64,000 bases of DNA from JAKOVR01 sp031415655 (GCA_031415655.1 JANOSD010000029.1:24680-88679), one strand, 5' to 3'. Positions 1-9,004 are shown, counted from the first letter of the stretch. The notes: generated from the sequence alone by a model not told the origin. Made by a program: numbers and translations.

Positions 1-420
1 CGCTCCCGCGAACCGCATCTCGAACTCCGGCCGGCCGGTGGCGCCGTCGACGAGGGCTACGGAGCCACGGTCGGTGTTGACGAGCCAGGCTTTGTCGTCG
101 CGGAACGAGAACGATCGTGACGAGTTCCCCTGCGCCAGAACGCCGATCACCAATGCGGCCAGCAGAACGGTGGCAGCACCGAAGCTGACCACTTTGGCCA
201 CCGGACGCCCGCCGGCACCATGCTGGCCGACATCGTGCTGGCCTGCATCGTGCTGGCCGACATCGTGCTGGCCGGCATGCGTTGAGGACGGTTGGTTCGC
301 ACCCGTCGCTGCCGATGCTGCGGTCGGACTTCCTGGGCCGCGTCCGACCCGCGACACGATGCGGGTGTGGTTGCCGGCCGACGAGGGGGTTGGGGCGGGC
401 GGGGCGGGGGGCGCAGTCAC
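1..420 (-). CDS. T7SS-locus membrane protein with beta-propeller-like ectodomain, N-terminal 140 residues
   Basis: The gene runs off the left window edge; 140 codons from a GTG at 420 are stop-free. Residues 1-76 are a Pro/Ala-rich cytoplasmic tail containing a GQHDVGQHDAGQHDVGQHG tandem. One membrane segment follows at about 77-97, then a sequence (AWLVNTDRGSVALVDGATG) typical of a beta-propeller or NHL blade. Such single-pass proteins, often with fibronectin III domains, sit beside eccC in many actinobacterial ESX-like loci, and eccC lies 1.1 kb away here. The role is unknown; a scaffold or partner of the secretion apparatus is inference. No clear ribosome site precedes the GTG, so the start may differ. 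Confidence 0.6.
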   Translation of the reverse strand, partial: MTAPPAPPAPTPSSAGNHTRIVSRVGRGPGSPTAASAATGANQPSSTHAGQHDVGQHDAGQHDVGQHGAGGRPVAKVVSFGAATVLLAALVIGVLAQGNSSRSFSFRDDKAWLVNTDRGSVALVDGATGRPEFEMRFAGA

Positions 421-485
421 GATCGGGCTCCGGTCGGCGACGCGAACGAGCGCTCACACGCCTCGCCGACGTGTCGTAGGCTACC

Positions 486-520
486 GGTCCGGTGGGCGCC
501 GGTCCGGTGAGCGCCGGTCC
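486..520. repeat. Short 15-bp tandem repeat in the divergent gap before the ECF sigma gene
   Basis: The 338-bp gap between the two divergent genes holds no convincing gene. It contains two and one third tandem copies of GGTCCGGTGRGCGCC. This may be part of a promoter or simple slippage; nothing more can be said. Confidence 0.6.
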
Positions 521-758
521 CGTCCGTATCCGTCGGAACGCTGGATGGTCGATCCAGGCGGCCGACGGTCGTGTGAGGAGCAATGCACGTGGTCCCGGAC
601 TTCCAGGCAGACAGGGGGCGGGGTTCGATGCTGATGTGGGTCATGGTGGGGGTCGGTCCTCCCCGTCGACCGGAATGGCCGCGACGGGGGGATCGACGGA
701 AGCCAACGGACGAGTCGGCTCGGCGTGACGCCGTTACCCGCGTGTCGTTGGTCACGTG

Positions 759-1415
759 ATGGCCGAGTCTTCGCCCAGCGAGGGTCGACCCGATACCGCC
801 GGTTCGGGTTGGCCCGTCGCTCCACCGGTTCCCGTCGCCGACGGCGGTATCGAATCGGATCCGGTGCTCCTGGCCGAAGCGGCCACGATCGCGCAGGCCC
901 AGACCGGCGATCGAACGGCCATGCGTCTGCTCTACGAGCAAAACGTTCCGATGGTGTATTCGTTTGTGGCCCGGCGCGTCGGCCGGGAAATGGCGGACGA
1001 CATCACGGCCGAGGTGTTCACCAAGGCGTTCGAGCGGCTCGATCGTTTCGAGTGGCGTGGCATTGCGATCCGGTCGTGGCTTCTTCGCATTGCCTTCAAT
1101 GAGATCGTGGGACGGACTCGTCGGCGATCGGCCACCGAGGTCCTGACCGACAATCCCGAGCGAGGAGGTGTCGCCGGGCACGAAGACACCTTGCTCGATG
1201 CCATGGCGTCCGGGGACGCGTTGCTCGACGCCCTCGCTGGGCTGTCGCCACCGCAGCGGGCGGCGATCGAACTTCGGTACCTACGCGATTTGTCGGTGAC
1301 GGAGACCGCGGTGGTGCTCGACCTCCAGGAGGACGCCGTGCGTGCGCTTACCTACCGTGCCCTGAAGGCGCTGCGCTCGATGATGCCCGCCGATGTGCGG
1401 GGCGCCCACGGGTAG
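759..1415 (+). CDS. ECF-type RNA polymerase sigma factor
   Basis: This 218-residue protein is a group IV (extracytoplasmic function) sigma factor that would direct RNA polymerase to a small regulon. A region 2 helix set is visible at about 48-118 (VARRVGREMADDITAEVFTKAFERL, shown here only in part: ADDITAEVFTKAFERL). A region 4 helix-turn-helix is at about 160-212 (LSPPQRAAIELRYLRDLSV). The first 45 residues are a Pro-rich extension. No adjacent anti-sigma gene with a zinc-finger motif is seen. The gene lies between a T7SS membrane protein and eccC, so control of that locus is a reasonable inference. A GTG at 756 abuts the ATG chosen here; neither has a good ribosome site. Confidence 0.88.
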   Translation: MAESSPSEGRPDTAGSGWPVAPPVPVADGGIESDPVLLAEAATIAQAQTGDRTAMRLLYEQNVPMVYSFVARRVGREMADDITAEVFTKAFERLDRFEWRGIAIRSWLLRIAFNEIVGRTRRRSATEVLTDNPERGGVAGHEDTLLDAMASGDALLDALAGLSPPQRAAIELRYLRDLSVTETAVVLDLQEDAVRALTYRALKALRSMMPADVRGAHG

Positions 1416-1507
1416 AACGGGTAGCCGACCGGGTGGGCCTCGCGTGGGCCGGGCGGGCGGTCGGCAGAAGCGAGAGACCGCCCGGGTCCCGCCGGTAGAC
1501 TCTGTCG

Positions 1508-4500
1508 GTGGATCTCGTCGTGCGCGTCACCCGCCCCGACGCGTTCGGCGGCGTCACTACCTCCCATCACCGCCTCGAAGCCGACCCCGACACGCCCGGT
1601 CAGGCCGTCGTCGAGGCGCTGGAACAGGCCACCGCGTTGCCGGTGCGTGTGCACCACTGTTGGGTCGAGCGCACCCGTGTGGCGGTACAACCGGCGGATC
1701 GCATTGGCGCCGCTCACCTTCGCAGCGGCGATCACCTTGTGCTGGCCCGACCGGACGCACCACCCGCGTGGGCGCACCGCGATCCCACCCTGAAACGCCA
1801 CGCCTTCGAGTTGCTCGTGGTGGGAGGACCGCTGTCTGGTGCACGTCATCCGCTCCCGCCCGGCCGGGTGATCGTGGGCCGAGACCCGTCGTGCACGTTG
1901 GTGCTCGCCGACGAACAAGCCAGCCGACAACACCTCGAGATCGAGATCTCGACCGACGGCGTGGCACTGCGCGACCTGGGGTCCACCAATGGAACCGTGG
2001 TCGATGGTCGACGTCGCGGTGGCGGTGACGGTCCGTCCGACACCGCCGCACCGCTGCTGGCCGGTCAGGTGGTGGAGATGGGGTCCACGTTGTTCACCGT
2101 CGAACCGGTCGAAGACGTGGTGTCGGCCCGGCAGGCCCAGCTCACCGAGATCGACGGACAGCTGGCGTTCAACCGTCCGCCCCGAGTGCAACGACCTCGC
2201 GTCGACGCAACGGTGCGGGTGCCCCTCGCGCCCACCGCACCGTTTCGGCGAAAGTTCCCGCTCTCGGCGGCACTCGTTCCGATCGTGATGGGGGTTGCGC
2301 TGGCCGCGGCGTTGAACAGCCCCGTGATGCTGCTCTTCTGCGCCATGGGCCCGGTGATGATGGGGTTCTCGGTCTTCGAGGACCGGCGGGGCGGGCACAA
2401 GGAGTTTCGGGAGATGAGTGCCAAGTTCGCCGATGAGTTGGCCACCCTCGACGACCGGGTGGCGGTGCTGCACGATCAACTCGTGCGCGATCGGCGCGAT
2501 GACGCGCCTTCCCCCGCCCACCTCCTCGACCGGGCCGCCCGTCGCCGTCCCGAGCTCTGGGAGCGCCGTCCCACCGACAAGGACTTCCTCGTGGTTCGGG
2601 TGGGCGTGTCCGACATGCCCGGTCGACTCATCTTCGAAGGGGGCCAGGCCGAGGCGCCGGACCCGGTGATGCAGGCCCAGCTCGATGCGTTGCAGGCGGA
2701 ACACGCCTCCGATCCGGATGTGCCGGTCGACGTCGACCTTCGGGGTATCGGGGTGCTCGGGGTGGCCGGCGACGATGCGTCGCGCCACGCGCTGCTCCGG
2801 TGGATCATCGTGCAGGCGGCTGTGCTCGACTCGCCTCGGGAGCTCTCGGTAGTGGTGCTGGCACCGGCGGATCAGGAGCGCGAATGGGACTTCACCAAGT
2901 GGCTTCCCCACACGACCACGCTCGTGGCCGGTATGCCGGGGGCGCGAACCGTTGCCTCCCATCCCGACGACGTGCGAACCGTCTTCCAACTCGTGGACGA
3001 TCTTCTTACTCAACGGCGGCTCGATGCCGAACGGCGGGTGGGCTTCGCCGACACGGCCTGGCTTCCGCACGTACTGGTGGTGATCCCCGGCGAGCTGGAG
3101 ATCCCTCGGCCGTCACTGTCGAGAATGCTCGCCGCCGGACCACAGTTCGGGGTGAGCGTGGTCGTTGGCGCCGCCACCTCGGAGTACCTGCCGGGCGAAT
3201 GCCGTGCTGTGGTTCGCACCGGTAGCAGAGGGAACGACTGGTCGGTCACGGTTACCTCTACCGGCGACACCATCCCGGGCATCGTGGGCGACGCGGTGAG
3301 CCTCGAGGCCGCCACCGGTGCGGCGATGGATCTGGCACCGATTCGCGATGTGAGTGCGGCTACCGCCACGTCGGAGGTGCCGCGCCAAGTGCTCCTCCTC
3401 GACGTGCTCGAGCTCGACCCGTTGTCGGCCGATGCGGTTCGCGATCGGTGGGACCGCCACCGCGACGATCCCGGCCTCGGCGCCCCGCTGGGCATGGGTC
3501 CGGCCGGGGTGGTGTCGATCGACCTTCGGCGTGATGGTCCTCACGGTCTCACCGCCGGCACGACCGGAGCCGGAAAGAGCGAGCTGCTGCAGAGTTACGT
3601 GGCCGCCCTCGCCGCCACCTACCCGGCGTCGAAACTCACCTTCGTGCTCGTCGACTACAAGGGCGGAGCGGCGTTCAAGGACTGTGTCGACCTCCCCCAC
3701 ACCGTCGGGTTCTTCACCGATCTCGATCCCCACCTCGCCCAACGAGCCCTGGTGTCGCTCAACGCCGAGCTTCGTCGGCGTGAGCATGTGCTGGGGCACG
3801 CCGGTGCCAAGGATCTCATCGATCTAGAACGACGCGACCCGGCGAATGCGCCCGCCAACCTCTTTATCGTGTTCGACGAGTTCGCCTTCCTGAAGAAGGA
3901 GGTGCCCGAGTTCGTGGCCGGCGTGATCGACATCGCGCAGCGTGGACGTTCGCTCGGCGTGCATTTGATGTTGGCCACGCAACGGCCAAGCGGTGTGGTC
4001 GACGATCACATTCGGGCCAATACCAATCTCCGGATCGCCTTGCGTATCGCCGACGAAGCGGACTCCAACGACGTGCTCGACCGGCCCGATGCCGCCCACA
4101 TCCCCAAGGGACTGCCGGGTCGGGCCTTCGTGCGCACCGGCCACACCGACGTCGTGGTGGTGCAAGCGGCCTACGGCGGCGCGGTGTCGGGCACCTCGGG
4201 CCAGATGCCCACGCGGGTCACACCGTTCGCCCTCGCGCCGGGGCTTCGCAGCGCCGGCCCGTCCGGAGGTGGCGCCGGTGGCGGTGGCGGCGGGGGCGGG
4301 GGCGCCGGGGACGACGAGGAGGAACGGCCCACGGATCTCCAGCGGTTGGTGTCGGCGATCCGTGAGGCGCACGTTGCCGCCGCGATCCCCGATCAACCCC
4401 TGCCCTGGCTGCCGCCGGTCGACGGTGACGTAGAGCTCGGGGTGCTGCTGCGAGACCACGCCCTTCCCGCCGGCTCCACCGAGCTGGTCACCCCCCTCGG

Positions 4501-5986
4501 CCTGTCCGACGTACCCGAAGCGCAGGCCATCCGTCCCGCGTTCCTCGATCTGGGCGACGTTGGCCATCTGCTCGTCTACGGCACCAGCGGCTCCGGCAAG
4601 ACCACCCTGTTGCGGTCGATGGCGGCGAGCTTGGCATCACGGCTGTGGCCCACCGACCTGCACCTCTACGTGCTGGACTTCGCCTCGCGGGGTCTGCGTG
4701 CGCTCGAATCTCTGCCGCATGTGGGCGCGGTCATCACCGCCGACGAGGTCGAGCGCACCGAACGGCTGGTCACGATGCTCGAGCGGGAAGTGGCCGCCCG
4801 CAAGGCCACGCTCGGCGCCGTCGGCGCGTCGTCACTGGTGGAGTATCGGGCAGCGCACGGCCCATTGCTCCCCTACATCGTGGTGCTGCTCGACGGCTAT
4901 GCGGGCTTCTCGTCGGTGTTCATGAACGTCGACCACGGTGCGCTGGTGGAGGCGCTGTCCCGGCTGGTGGGTGAGGGGCGTGCCGTTGGTCTCCACCTCG
5001 TGATCACCGCTGATCGCCGCAATGCCATCCCGTCCACGCTGTCGGGCGTGGTGCCGACGCGGCTCGTGCTGCGCATGGCCGACGCCGATGAGTACGCCAC
5101 GCTCGGTCTCCCGATGTCCACCGCCCAAGCCGTCCTTCCCGCCGGCCGGGGGTTCCTGCCCGACGGTCACGAAGTACAGCTCGCCGTACTCGGCACCGAC
5201 ACCACAGGGGCCGGTCAGTCCGAGATGATCACGCAATGGGCGGCGCAGTTCTCGGAGCAGGCGGCCGCCCACGGGCTCGCCGGTCCCCCTCCGGTGGAGC
5301 TGCTGCCGGAGTTGGTGCGGGCGTCGTCGCTCCCTCCCGTGACGCCCGGCCGTAGGGCGGTGCCGATTGGCCTCCAGAGCACCGATCTCGGGCCGGCCTG
5401 GGTCGACCTCGACGATCTCCCCACGTTCCTCGTGATGGGCCCCGATCGTTCCGGCCGCACGTCGCTGCTGGTCACTCTGGCCAGCGGCGTGATGGCCGCC
5501 ACCCCCGGTATCGAGGCCTACCTCTTGGCCCCCCGCCGTAGCGCGTTGGCCGATCTGGACGGCTGGACCGACGTGGCCTCCGGCATGGACGCCTGCGAGG
5601 AACTGGCTTCTGGCTTGGCCGATGAGGTGCGCGCCCGCGCCGGCACCAACGCCGCCCCGGTCCTCGTGGTGGTGGACGACGGCGATGAACTCACCGAAGG
5701 TCGGGCGTCCTACGGGCTCGACGCCGTGGTCAAACGTGGGCGCGACGCCGGCGTGGTGTTGCTCGTGGCGTCGCAGACGCATGTGGTGCATCGCACCTTC
5801 GGTGGCTGGCTCACGGAGGTGCGAAAGGCCAAACACGGTCTGTTCCTCGCCCCCGATGTCGACATTGACGGTGAGCTGCTCGGGTCCCGGCTCCCCCACA
5901 AAGCCGGCCGCACGTTCCCGGCTGGTCGCGGCTATCTCGTGTGCCGCGGCCGAATCGACTACACCCAGTTCGCGCTACCGGAGTAA
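1508..5986 (+). CDS. eccC: Type VII secretion ATPase EccC/EssC with N-terminal FHA domain
   Basis: This is the motor of a type VII (ESX) secretion system: a membrane-anchored FtsK/SpoIIIE-family ATPase that recognises WXG100-type substrates. The 1492 residues begin with a small alpha/beta region (1-90) and an FHA phosphopeptide-binding domain at about 100-185 (GRDPSC, SRQHLEIEI, STNGT). Two hydrophobic segments follow at about 252-290. Three tandem ATPase modules come next. D1 has Walker A GTTGAGKS near 684 and FIVFDEF near 784. D2 has GTSGSGKT near 1024. D3 has a degenerate GPDRSGRTS near 1309. A glycine-rich, then acidic linker (near 920-940) separates D1 and D2. The FHA-first layout resembles Firmicute EssC, and mycobacterial EccC lacks FHA. 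The GTG start has no strong ribosome site. Confidence 0.93.
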   Translation: MDLVVRVTRPDAFGGVTTSHHRLEADPDTPGQAVVEALEQATALPVRVHHCWVERTRVAVQPADRIGAAHLRSGDHLVLARPDAPPAWAHRDPTLKRHAFELLVVGGPLSGARHPLPPGRVIVGRDPSCTLVLADEQASRQHLEIEISTDGVALRDLGSTNGTVVDGRRRGGGDGPSDTAAPLLAGQVVEMGSTLFTVEPVEDVVSARQAQLTEIDGQLAFNRPPRVQRPRVDATVRVPLAPTAPFRRKFPLSAALVPIVMGVALAAALNSPVMLLFCAMGPVMMGFSVFEDRRGGHKEFREMSAKFADELATLDDRVAVLHDQLVRDRRDDAPSPAHLLDRAARRRPELWERRPTDKDFLVVRVGVSDMPGRLIFEGGQAEAPDPVMQAQLDALQAEHASDPDVPVDVDLRGIGVLGVAGDDASRHALLRWIIVQAAVLDSPRELSVVVLAPADQEREWDFTKWLPHTTTLVAGMPGARTVASHPDDVRTVFQLVDDLLTQRRLDAERRVGFADTAWLPHVLVVIPGELEIPRPSLSRMLAAGPQFGVSVVVGAATSEYLPGECRAVVRTGSRGNDWSVTVTSTGDTIPGIVGDAVSLEAATGAAMDLAPIRDVSAATATSEVPRQVLLLDVLELDPLSADAVRDRWDRHRDDPGLGAPLGMGPAGVVSIDLRRDGPHGLTAGTTGAGKSELLQSYVAALAATYPASKLTFVLVDYKGGAAFKDCVDLPHTVGFFTDLDPHLAQRALVSLNAELRRREHVLGHAGAKDLIDLERRDPANAPANLFIVFDEFAFLKKEVPEFVAGVIDIAQRGRSLGVHLMLATQRPSGVVDDHIRANTNLRIALRIADEADSNDVLDRPDAAHIPKGLPGRAFVRTGHTDVVVVQAAYGGAVSGTSGQMPTRVTPFALAPGLRSAGPSGGGAGGGGGGGGGAGDDEEERPTDLQRLVSAIREAHVAAAIPDQPLPWLPPVDGDVELGVLLRDHALPAGSTELVTPLGLSDVPEAQAIRPAFLDLGDVGHLLVYGTSGSGKTTLLRSMAASLASRLWPTDLHLYVLDFASRGLRALESLPHVGAVITADEVERTERLVTMLEREVAARKATLGAVGASSLVEYRAAHGPLLPYIVVLLDGYAGFSSVFMNVDHGALVEALSRLVGEGRAVGLHLVITADRRNAIPSTLSGVVPTRLVLRMADADEYATLGLPMSTAQAVLPAGRGFLPDGHEVQLAVLGTDTTGAGQSEMITQWAAQFSEQAAAHGLAGPPPVELLPELVRASSLPPVTPGRRAVPIGLQSTDLGPAWVDLDDLPTFLVMGPDRSGRTSLLVTLASGVMAATPGIEAYLLAPRRSALADLDGWTDVASGMDACEELASGLADEVRARAGTNAAPVLVVVDDGDELTEGRASYGLDAVVKRGRDAGVVLLVASQTHVVHRTFGGWLTEVRKAKHGLFLAPDVDIDGELLGSRLPHKAGRTFPAGRGYLVCRGRIDYTQFALPE

Positions 5987-6011
5987 CCACTGGAGCGAGC
6001 GGCCCGCCCGT

Positions 6012-6084
6012 TTTTGCTGACGATCGGCGTGGAGTCGAACCATGTTGCAACGGTCCCCCTTGTAGGGGTTTGGTTGCAACATGG
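6012..6084 (+). repeat. Family IV intergenic hairpin, copy 1
   Basis: Lies just after the eccC stop in the convergent gap before the reverse-strand T7SS genes. The core (6040-6084) has perfect 12-bp arms CCATGTTGCAAC / GTTGCAACATGG enclosing an inner CCCC-TTGTA-GGGG stem. About 28 bp before the hairpin also match copy 2. No T-run follows, so a simple Rho-independent terminator is not obvious, but the position fits a transcription boundary. Confidence 0.8.
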
Positions 6085-6154
6085 CTACCGGGGAGGGCGG
6101 CCGCGAGGTCGGGACGCCCGGCGTTCGGGGCCGCCCGGTCGAGCGCTACCGCTG

Positions 6155-6229
6155 TTTTGGTCGGTGATCGGGTTGCGAGTTGAACCGTGTTGCAACGGTC
6201 CCCCTTGTAGGGGTTTGGTTGCAGCATGG
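6155..6229 (+). repeat. Family IV intergenic hairpin, copy 2
   Basis: Second copy of the preceding element, 143-145 bp downstream in the same orientation. Two bases differ in the arms (A to G at 6187 and A to G at 6224). Read as plus-strand RNA, both differences give G-U wobble pairs, so the stem would still form. On the opposite strand they would be mismatches. The inner CCCC-TTGTA-GGGG loop is unchanged. Confidence 0.8.
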
Positions 6230-6356
6230 TTGGGGGAACGGCGTTCGCGAAGCGGTCGGGCCGTGGTGCAGTTCGCTGGCGAACACGGCGCACCGCAGCG
6301 CCGGGTGTCATCCGGTCGAGCGGGGCGGTGTCATCCGGTCGAGCGGGCGGTGTCGC

Positions 6357-6836
6357 TCAGCCGATCGACATCGAAGTGAAGGCGTCGGTGAAGATGGGGC
6401 CGTAGGTGTTGAGACCATCTTCGGCACAGGTGCCATGGAACTGGACGGCGTAGCGAACCTCGGGGTGGGCTGTCGGCACGATCACCACACCCTGGACTTG
6501 GGCCACCGGAAAGCTCGCCTGTTCTGGTTGGAACACCACCGTGGAAACGAAGCCATCGAATCCGGCCACGGTGCAGGCCTCGGACCTGAGCACCGACGCT
6601 CCCGGGTGGTCGTCGTTCGTCTTGTCGATAAGGAGCTGGGCCACATCCTCGGCGACGTGAGAGTGAAGCGCTTTGGTGACGATCACCACCACGTTGGCGC
6701 GAAACGAATCGGGCGAATCGGGGTCGAACGCCGACAGGGTGGCGGCCGCCGAAGAAAAGGGCTCCCATCCATCGGGCAAGGTGAGGCCAAGTGGCGGGGG
6801 CGCCGGGAACTGCTCGCTGGGGGTCTCGATCAGCAT
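6357..6836 (-). CDS. LpqN/PsbP-like small protein of the T7SS locus
   Basis: 159 residues from the ATG at 6836. The sequence LTLPDGWEPF, then SPDSFRANVVVIV, then a beta-rich remainder with two cysteines, resembles the DcrB/LpqN (PsbP-fold) family. Small proteins of that type are common in actinobacterial ESX-like loci, often with a lipid anchor or signal. Here neither a signal peptide nor a lipobox is present, so the protein is probably cytoplasmic or exported by the T7SS. It is the last gene of the reverse-strand run, 67 bp after the large repeat protein. The function is unknown. Confidence 0.65.
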   Translation of the reverse strand: MLIETPSEQFPAPPPLGLTLPDGWEPFSSAAATLSAFDPDSPDSFRANVVVIVTKALHSHVAEDVAQLLIDKTNDDHPGASVLRSEACTVAGFDGFVSTVVFQPEQASFPVAQVQGVVIVPTAHPEVRYAVQFHGTCAEDGLNTYGPIFTDAFTSMSIG

Positions 6837-6903
6837 GGGTTCGGGCTTTCGGGTCGAGGCGGTGGGCGGTCGAAATTGGTGTGCATCGGGGGTGAATCGG
6901 CGG

Positions 6904-8922
6904 TCATCGTGGCCAGCCGGGGGGAACGCTTCCCGAGCCGTAACGTTCGATCGCTTCAGCGATCGGCGCGAGGCTCTCGGGGTCGAGTTTGGCCAACTCG
7001 CCGATCGTTTGCCACGCTGCGCCGGGATCGCTGACGGCAAGCTGCTCGCCCATCTTGACCATGGCGGCGGGATCGGAGGCAGCGAGGTCGACCACGGCTT
7101 GAGCGGCCGCGGCGGGATTCGTGTCGGCGAGCGACGCAAGGGCCTGGGCGGCGGCGGCGGGGTCGGCACCGGCGAGGGCCCCCACCGCCGAAGCGGCGGC
7201 GCCCGGGTCGGCGCCCGCCATCTGACTGACCATGTTCACGGCCGCCGCCGGATCGGTGCCGGCGAGCGCCGTTAGGGCCTCGGCGGCGGCGGCGGGATCG
7301 GCGTTCATCAGGTCGGTGAGCGTGCTGGCCGCAGCGGCGGGGTCGGCACCGGCCATCTGGGCCACGGCGTTGGCGGCCGCGGCCGGGTTGGCATCGGCGA
7401 GCTGTTTCAATGCATCGGCAGCTGCGCCTGGATCGACTCCCGCCATTTTGGCCACCGCATCGGCGGCTGCTGCGGGGTTGACGCCGGCCATTTGGGCTAC
7501 GGCCTCGGCTGCAGCTGCGGGGTCGACCCCAGCCATCTGAGCTACGGCGTCGGCAGCTGCGCCAGGGTCGACGCCCGCCAGGTCAGCCACCTTTTGCACC
7601 GCAGCCACGGGGTCGGTCTTTGCCAGTTCGACGGCTTCTTGCACCGCTGCCGGATCCACGCCGGTGGCGTCGTTGACTGCGCCGCCAGCCGCCTCGCCGG
7701 CCGCATCGGCGCCGCCGTCGAGCCAACGATCGATGGTGTCGCCCGGGTCGGTGACGAGGTCGATGATGCCTTCGCCGATCGCTTCGAGGTCGATGTGTAT
7801 GCCGAACTCGATGCCAAGGTCGATGCCGATGCCGAGGTTGGCGTTGAAGTCGAACCCGATGTCGGAGGTGGTAAAGCTTGCTCCGCCACCCACCTCGACG
7901 CCCACACCGACCCCGACCTCAACCCCGTAGTTGCCCCCTACGCCCGCCACCTGGCCGTGCACCTCCGCACCAGCGGTGGCCTTGGCCGTGGCGCCGGCGT
8001 TGTAGTTGGCGCTTACCCCGTCGGGCCCGGCGTGGCCACCGGCGCCGGCATGGGCTTCGGTCGACGCTTCGGCACTGGCCGATCCGCCGGCGGAGGCAAG
8101 CCCGCCGGCTTTGAGCTCGGCTTCGGCCTCGGCGCGCGCTTTGGCCGACGCCGACCCTCCGATCTCTGCGTCGATCCCATCGGGACCGATGGACCCTTTG
8201 GCGTGAGCTTCGGCGTCGAGCGCGACCTCGGCGCTCACATGCCCGCTCCCAGAAATGGGACCGGCATCGAACGACCCGCCAGCCTCCACCTTGGCACCGA
8301 GGTGGGCGTGGGCTTCGGCTTCCCCCCGGATGCCGTCGGGGCCGACGCTACCGCTGGCGCTGGCGCCGGCATTGCCCTTGACCTCGGCCTTGGCGTAAAC
8401 GTCGTAACCGTCACCCTTTTTGTGCGCTTCCCAGCTCTCGCCGAAGCTCACCTCCTCGGACACGGAAGCCGTCGACACCTTGCCATCGGTCGTGACCCAC
8501 CCGCCGTTCCAAGGTTGCGGCGGAGGCGGCGGCGGGGTTGCCTCGACTCCGAGGATGATGGGAAGAAATATCCGCCAGTCGAGTTTGACGATCTTGCCGA
8601 TGCCGCCTTCGACGGGTTCGAGCGTTTCGAGTATCGGCGGTGGCGGTGGCGGGCTGTTGAGCGGGTCGAGCCCTTCTTCGGTCTCGATCGTGAGCACCTC
8701 GCTGACGAGGCTGTCGTGGTCACCCTTGATCGTGGTGCCGAGACTGTCGAGGGAGGCGAGGACGGCGTTGTATGCGGGCGCGGTGGCCGGGTCGGCGCCG
8801 AGCAGTGCGCCAGCTTTCACGACGTCGAGTTTGATCGCCGACAGTTCGGCCAAGCCACCCTTGGTGAACTTGGCGATACGGCGGATGTCTTCGGTGTCGA
8901 TGAACACCTTGGTGTCGTCCAT
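6904..8922 (-). CDS. Large putative T7SS substrate with Gly/Ala-rich core and sixteen 15-residue repeats
   Basis: 672 residues. Residues 1-85 form an alpha-helical ESX/WXG-like leader without a clear W-x-G. A proline-rich and hydrophobic linker follows (two PPPPPP runs, about 90-145). A Gly/Ala-rich middle (150-400) repeats the phrase GSVGPDGI/GHAGPDGV and short GVGVGVEVG strands. Residues about 423-661 are sixteen near-perfect copies of DPAAAAEAVAQMAGV. The protein lacks a signal peptide and is encoded with two WXG100-size partners next to eccC, so secretion through that system is the best inference. No catalytic domain is visible; the repeats look like a helical solenoid. The ATG at 8922 is chosen because ribosome-site-like AAGGACC lies 4-5 nt upstream. 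Confidence 0.8.
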   Translation of the reverse strand: MDDTKVFIDTEDIRRIAKFTKGGLAELSAIKLDVVKAGALLGADPATAPAYNAVLASLDSLGTTIKGDHDSLVSEVLTIETEEGLDPLNSPPPPPPILETLEPVEGGIGKIVKLDWRIFLPIILGVEATPPPPPPQPWNGGWVTTDGKVSTASVSEEVSFGESWEAHKKGDGYDVYAKAEVKGNAGASASGSVGPDGIRGEAEAHAHLGAKVEAGGSFDAGPISGSGHVSAEVALDAEAHAKGSIGPDGIDAEIGGSASAKARAEAEAELKAGGLASAGGSASAEASTEAHAGAGGHAGPDGVSANYNAGATAKATAGAEVHGQVAGVGGNYGVEVGVGVGVEVGGGASFTTSDIGFDFNANLGIGIDLGIEFGIHIDLEAIGEGIIDLVTDPGDTIDRWLDGGADAAGEAAGGAVNDATGVDPAAVQEAVELAKTDPVAAVQKVADLAGVDPGAAADAVAQMAGVDPAAAAEAVAQMAGVNPAAAADAVAKMAGVDPGAAADALKQLADANPAAAANAVAQMAGADPAAAASTLTDLMNADPAAAAEALTALAGTDPAAAVNMVSQMAGADPGAAASAVGALAGADPAAAAQALASLADTNPAAAAQAVVDLAASDPAAMVKMGEQLAVSDPGAAWQTIGELAKLDPESLAPIAEAIERYGSGSVPPGWPR
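6940..7656 (-). repeat. 45-bp coding tandem repeat (16 units)
   Basis: Encodes the 15-residue units of the large T7SS protein. Nearly every unit begins D-P or N-P followed by G/A-A-A and ends with a small hydrophobic cluster such as QMAGV or TLAGT. The first unit is 14 residues. The last three units diverge, as end caps of a solenoid often do. Length variation between strains would be expected by recombination. Confidence 0.9.
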
Positions 8923-8949
8923 CGTGGTCCTTGGGTCCTTGGGTCCTTG
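8923..8949 (-). promoter_or_regulatory. Triple tandem Shine-Dalgarno-like motif before the repeat protein
   Basis: Reading the reverse strand, AAGGACCC occurs three times head to tail (the last as AAGGACCA) directly before the ATG at 8922. Only the proximal copy has ideal spacing. The others could act as standby ribosome sites or be simple slippage products. Confidence 0.55.
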
Positions 8950-9004
8950 TGGTGAAGCGAGCACCGGCCGTTTTGGGTCCGGCCGGTGCTCGGGTTCGTC
9001 GGGT

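Noticed and set aside
1352..3070. 572-codon reverse open frame opposite eccC
   Set aside because: Antisense to a strongly supported ATPase; composition (His/Arg/Gly-rich) is that of a high-GC shadow frame.
7492..8955. 487-codon plus-strand open frame opposite the repeat protein
   Set aside because: It is the antisense reading of the repetitive Gly/Ala codons; no start signal or family resemblance.
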